The notes beneath the pieces were generated by a model. That model did no database searches. It saw nothing but the letters and a program-made list of their open reading frames with translations, and was not told the DNA's origin. Both the position numbers and the translations under genes were made by a program. From CAVTWH01 sp963794685 (GTDB lineage Bacteria; Actinomycetota; Actinomycetes; Mycobacteriales; Micromonosporaceae), in NCBI GenBank assembly GCA_963794685.1, contig CAWCFK010000006.1, forward strand, positions 1 through 64,000: a stretch of DNA of 64,000 nt, in the 5' to 3' direction. Within the stretch, counting starts at the first letter, position 1, and every line of letters starts with the position of its first letter. Shown one piece after another: positions 62,606 to 64,000 of this stretch.

Positions 62606-63764
62606 ACACGCGCCGAGGCGCTCGCGCGACTCCTGGGGGGGCACGTGGTGTCCCTGGCATCGGGCGCAGTGACCATCGTCGAGACACGCATCCGACTCCC
62701 CGCGGACCTCGGCCGCCTGCGGGAGCTGCCCGATCCCATCGACCCCGACCGACCCATCGTGTGCATCGATACCGAGACCACGGGCCTGGGCACCGCCGCA
62801 GGCACGCTGCCCTTCCTGGTTGCGCTCGGCCGCTGGCAGGGGGACGAGTTCGTGGTCCGTCAGCTGCTGCTGCCCGACCACCCGGACGAACCGGCCTTGC
62901 TGGAGGTCCTGGAACGACATCTGCCTGCGGATGCCTCGCTCGTGAGCTACAACGGCCGTGCGTTCGACTGGCCGCTCATCAGCAGCCGGTATCGCCTGCA
63001 CGGCCGCCCTCCACCGGCGTATGCCGCGCACCTCGACCTGCTCGGATTGGCCCGCCAGGTCTGGCGACACCGCCTCCCGGACGCCCGGCTGGCCAGCGTC
63101 GAGGCGGGCATCTGCGGTGTCCGCCGCACGGACGACCTGCCCGGGGCACTCATCCCGGAGCGCTATTTCGGCTGGCTGCGCACGGGTGACGCAGGCCTGT
63201 TCACCGATGTCCTGGAGCACAACCGCCAGGACGTCATCTCGCTCGCCTTGCTGCTGCGCGTCCTGGCCCACGACGTGCTCCCCGGACGATACGCGTGGCG
63301 CGAGTTCGAGCGGTGTGGCACCACGCGACCTGGCCGGCCTCGGCCGGCTGTATGCCCGGCGTGGTCGCGCAGCCGAGGCGCTCACGTGCTTCGACCAGTC
63401 CCTCGAGCGGCTGGGCGTGACGTGGCGGGACCGGGAGGAGCAGAGCCTCGTGGGCGCTGAGCGGGCACGGGCACTCGGCCGACTCGGCCGGCGCGCGGAA
63501 GCGGCGAGCGCATGGGAAGCAGTTGCCCTCGAAGGTGGACCCCTGGCGCCGATGGCCTGGATCGCGGTCGCCAAGTCGCTGGAACACGCGGCACGCGACC
63601 CAGCTGCTGCGCTGGTGGCCGCGCGGCGCGCCGATACGCTCGCGTTCCGGTTCCGGTTCCTGGGTCAGCCGCAGCCGCGGGTCGAGCGCGACCTGGCGCG
63701 TCGCCTGCCCCGACTCATCCGTCTCATTCGGGCGCGGGCACCCGTCGCGGCCTCCGCGGCCTGA
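62603..63764 (+). pseudogene. RNase H-like (YprB) exonuclease, 5' truncated, one frameshift
   Basis: The frame begins at the tmk break with EALARLLGGHVV, an internal stretch in this family. It then shows the catalytic DEDD motifs: CIDTETTGLG, LVSYNGRAFDWPL, and EHNRQDVISLALLL. The frame shifts near 63315 into a C-terminal part with TPR-like helices (RDLAGLGRLYARRGRAAEALTCFDQSLERLG) to the stop 63762-63764. YprB-like proteins are predicted 3' exonucleases, often beside helicases. The missing first about 20-60 residues and abrupt fusion to tmk indicate a rearranged or chimeric sequence. Confidence 0.78.
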
Positions 63765-63785
63765 TGCGGGTGACCCACGCCGGTA

Positions 63786-64000
63786 TCAACCGGAGCGTGT
63801 GATGGTGTCCAGCGCCTCGAGCGTCCGGTCGACCTCGGCCAGCGTGTTGTAGTGCACGAAGCCGAGTCGCAGCACGCCCCCCGAGGCGGCCAACCCGAGT
63901 CGCTCGATGAGTGCCTGCGCGTAGAAGTGGCCGTCCCAGGCAAAGATCCCGGCACGACCGAGGGCCTCGCGCCATCTGGTGTGGCGTGCGACTGGCACTC
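63786..64000 (-). CDS. Class V aminotransferase / cysteine desulfurase-like protein, 3' end
   Basis: The 70 visible residues (RWREALGRAGIFAWDGHFYAQALIERLGL, GGVLRLGFVHYNTLAEVDRTLEAL) are the C-terminal end of a cysteine-desulfurase-like PLP enzyme: the GIFAWDGHFYA and GFVHYNTLAEVDR blocks are typical. The gene continues beyond the window. It converges with the exonuclease gene, 21 bases apart, and lies on the far side of the tmk break. Confidence 0.82.
   Translation of the reverse strand, partial: VPVARHTRWREALGRAGIFAWDGHFYAQALIERLGLAASGGVLRLGFVHYNTLAEVDRTLEALDTITRSG

Overview
The window is GC-rich actinobacterial chromosome, most likely a member of the Micromonosporales (Micromonospora and relatives). 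This rests on strong G/C third-position bias, frequent GTG starts, the order prfB-ftsE-ftsX-M23 peptidase-smpB-ssrA, a WhiB protein, nickel superoxide dismutase with its protease, Ser/Thr kinases with extracellular tails (one ending in a CBM2 cellulose-binding fold), and an actinobacterial sulfur leader peptide. The genus is inference.

Layout. 1-3205: accessory stretch next to the 3' end of a tRNA-Ala gene, with a SUKH protein, a frameshifted fabV and a small unknown protein. 3.3-9.0 kb: YqgE, a broken VOC protein, MTA phosphorylase, a P-loop kinase, a DUF2254 protein and a two-component system. 9.0-19.1 kb: kinase-CBM2, tmRNA, a second CBM2 protein, smpB, M23 peptidase, ftsX, ftsE, an Rrf2 regulator, prfB and a PadR regulator. 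19.3-28.3 kb: a GH4 glycosidase/amino-sugar kinase pair, a second Ser/Thr kinase, a broken helicase-associated protein, an MDR oxidoreductase and malic enzyme. 28.6-32.4 kb: divergent sodX/sodN, an acetyltransferase, an anti-sigma-type ATPase, a lipid kinase and whiB. 32.7-36.4 kb: a compact assimilatory sulfate-reduction operon (leader peptide, sir, zinc ribbon, cysH, sirohydrochlorin chelatase). 36.5-42.5 kb: membrane proteins and a GroES-like protein. 42.5-45.5 kb: a bacterial NHEJ locus (LigD polymerase, ATP-dependent ligase, Ku). 45.6-53.1 kb: scramblase-like protein, FAD oxidase, acyl-CoA synthetase, TetR regulator and surface proteins. 53.4-54.1 kb: tRNA-Thr with a partial upstream copy of its 3' half. 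54.2-62.6 kb: metallophosphoesterase, methyltransferase, hemerythrin, LLM oxidoreductase, PSP1/RicT, two small helical (possibly ESX-type) proteins, YbaB, holB and a truncated tmk. 62.6-64.0 kb: an exonuclease-like gene and the end of a class V aminotransferase, joined abruptly to the broken tmk.

Two technical points colour the annotation. Many ordinary genes, including essential ones such as holB, are split by single-base shifts, often in G or C runs, which looks like residual sequencing error more than gene decay. At about 62.6 kb two genes facing opposite ways both lose their 5' ends at the same place, which suggests a chimeric join or a rearrangement.

I found no CRISPR array, insertion sequence or biosynthetic cluster. 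The most interesting biology is the leader-peptide-controlled sulfate-reduction operon with its 46-residue zinc ribbon, the two membrane-anchored CBM2 proteins (one a kinase) flanking ssrA, the tRNA-Thr partial duplication, and a CRP-type palindrome upstream of whiB.
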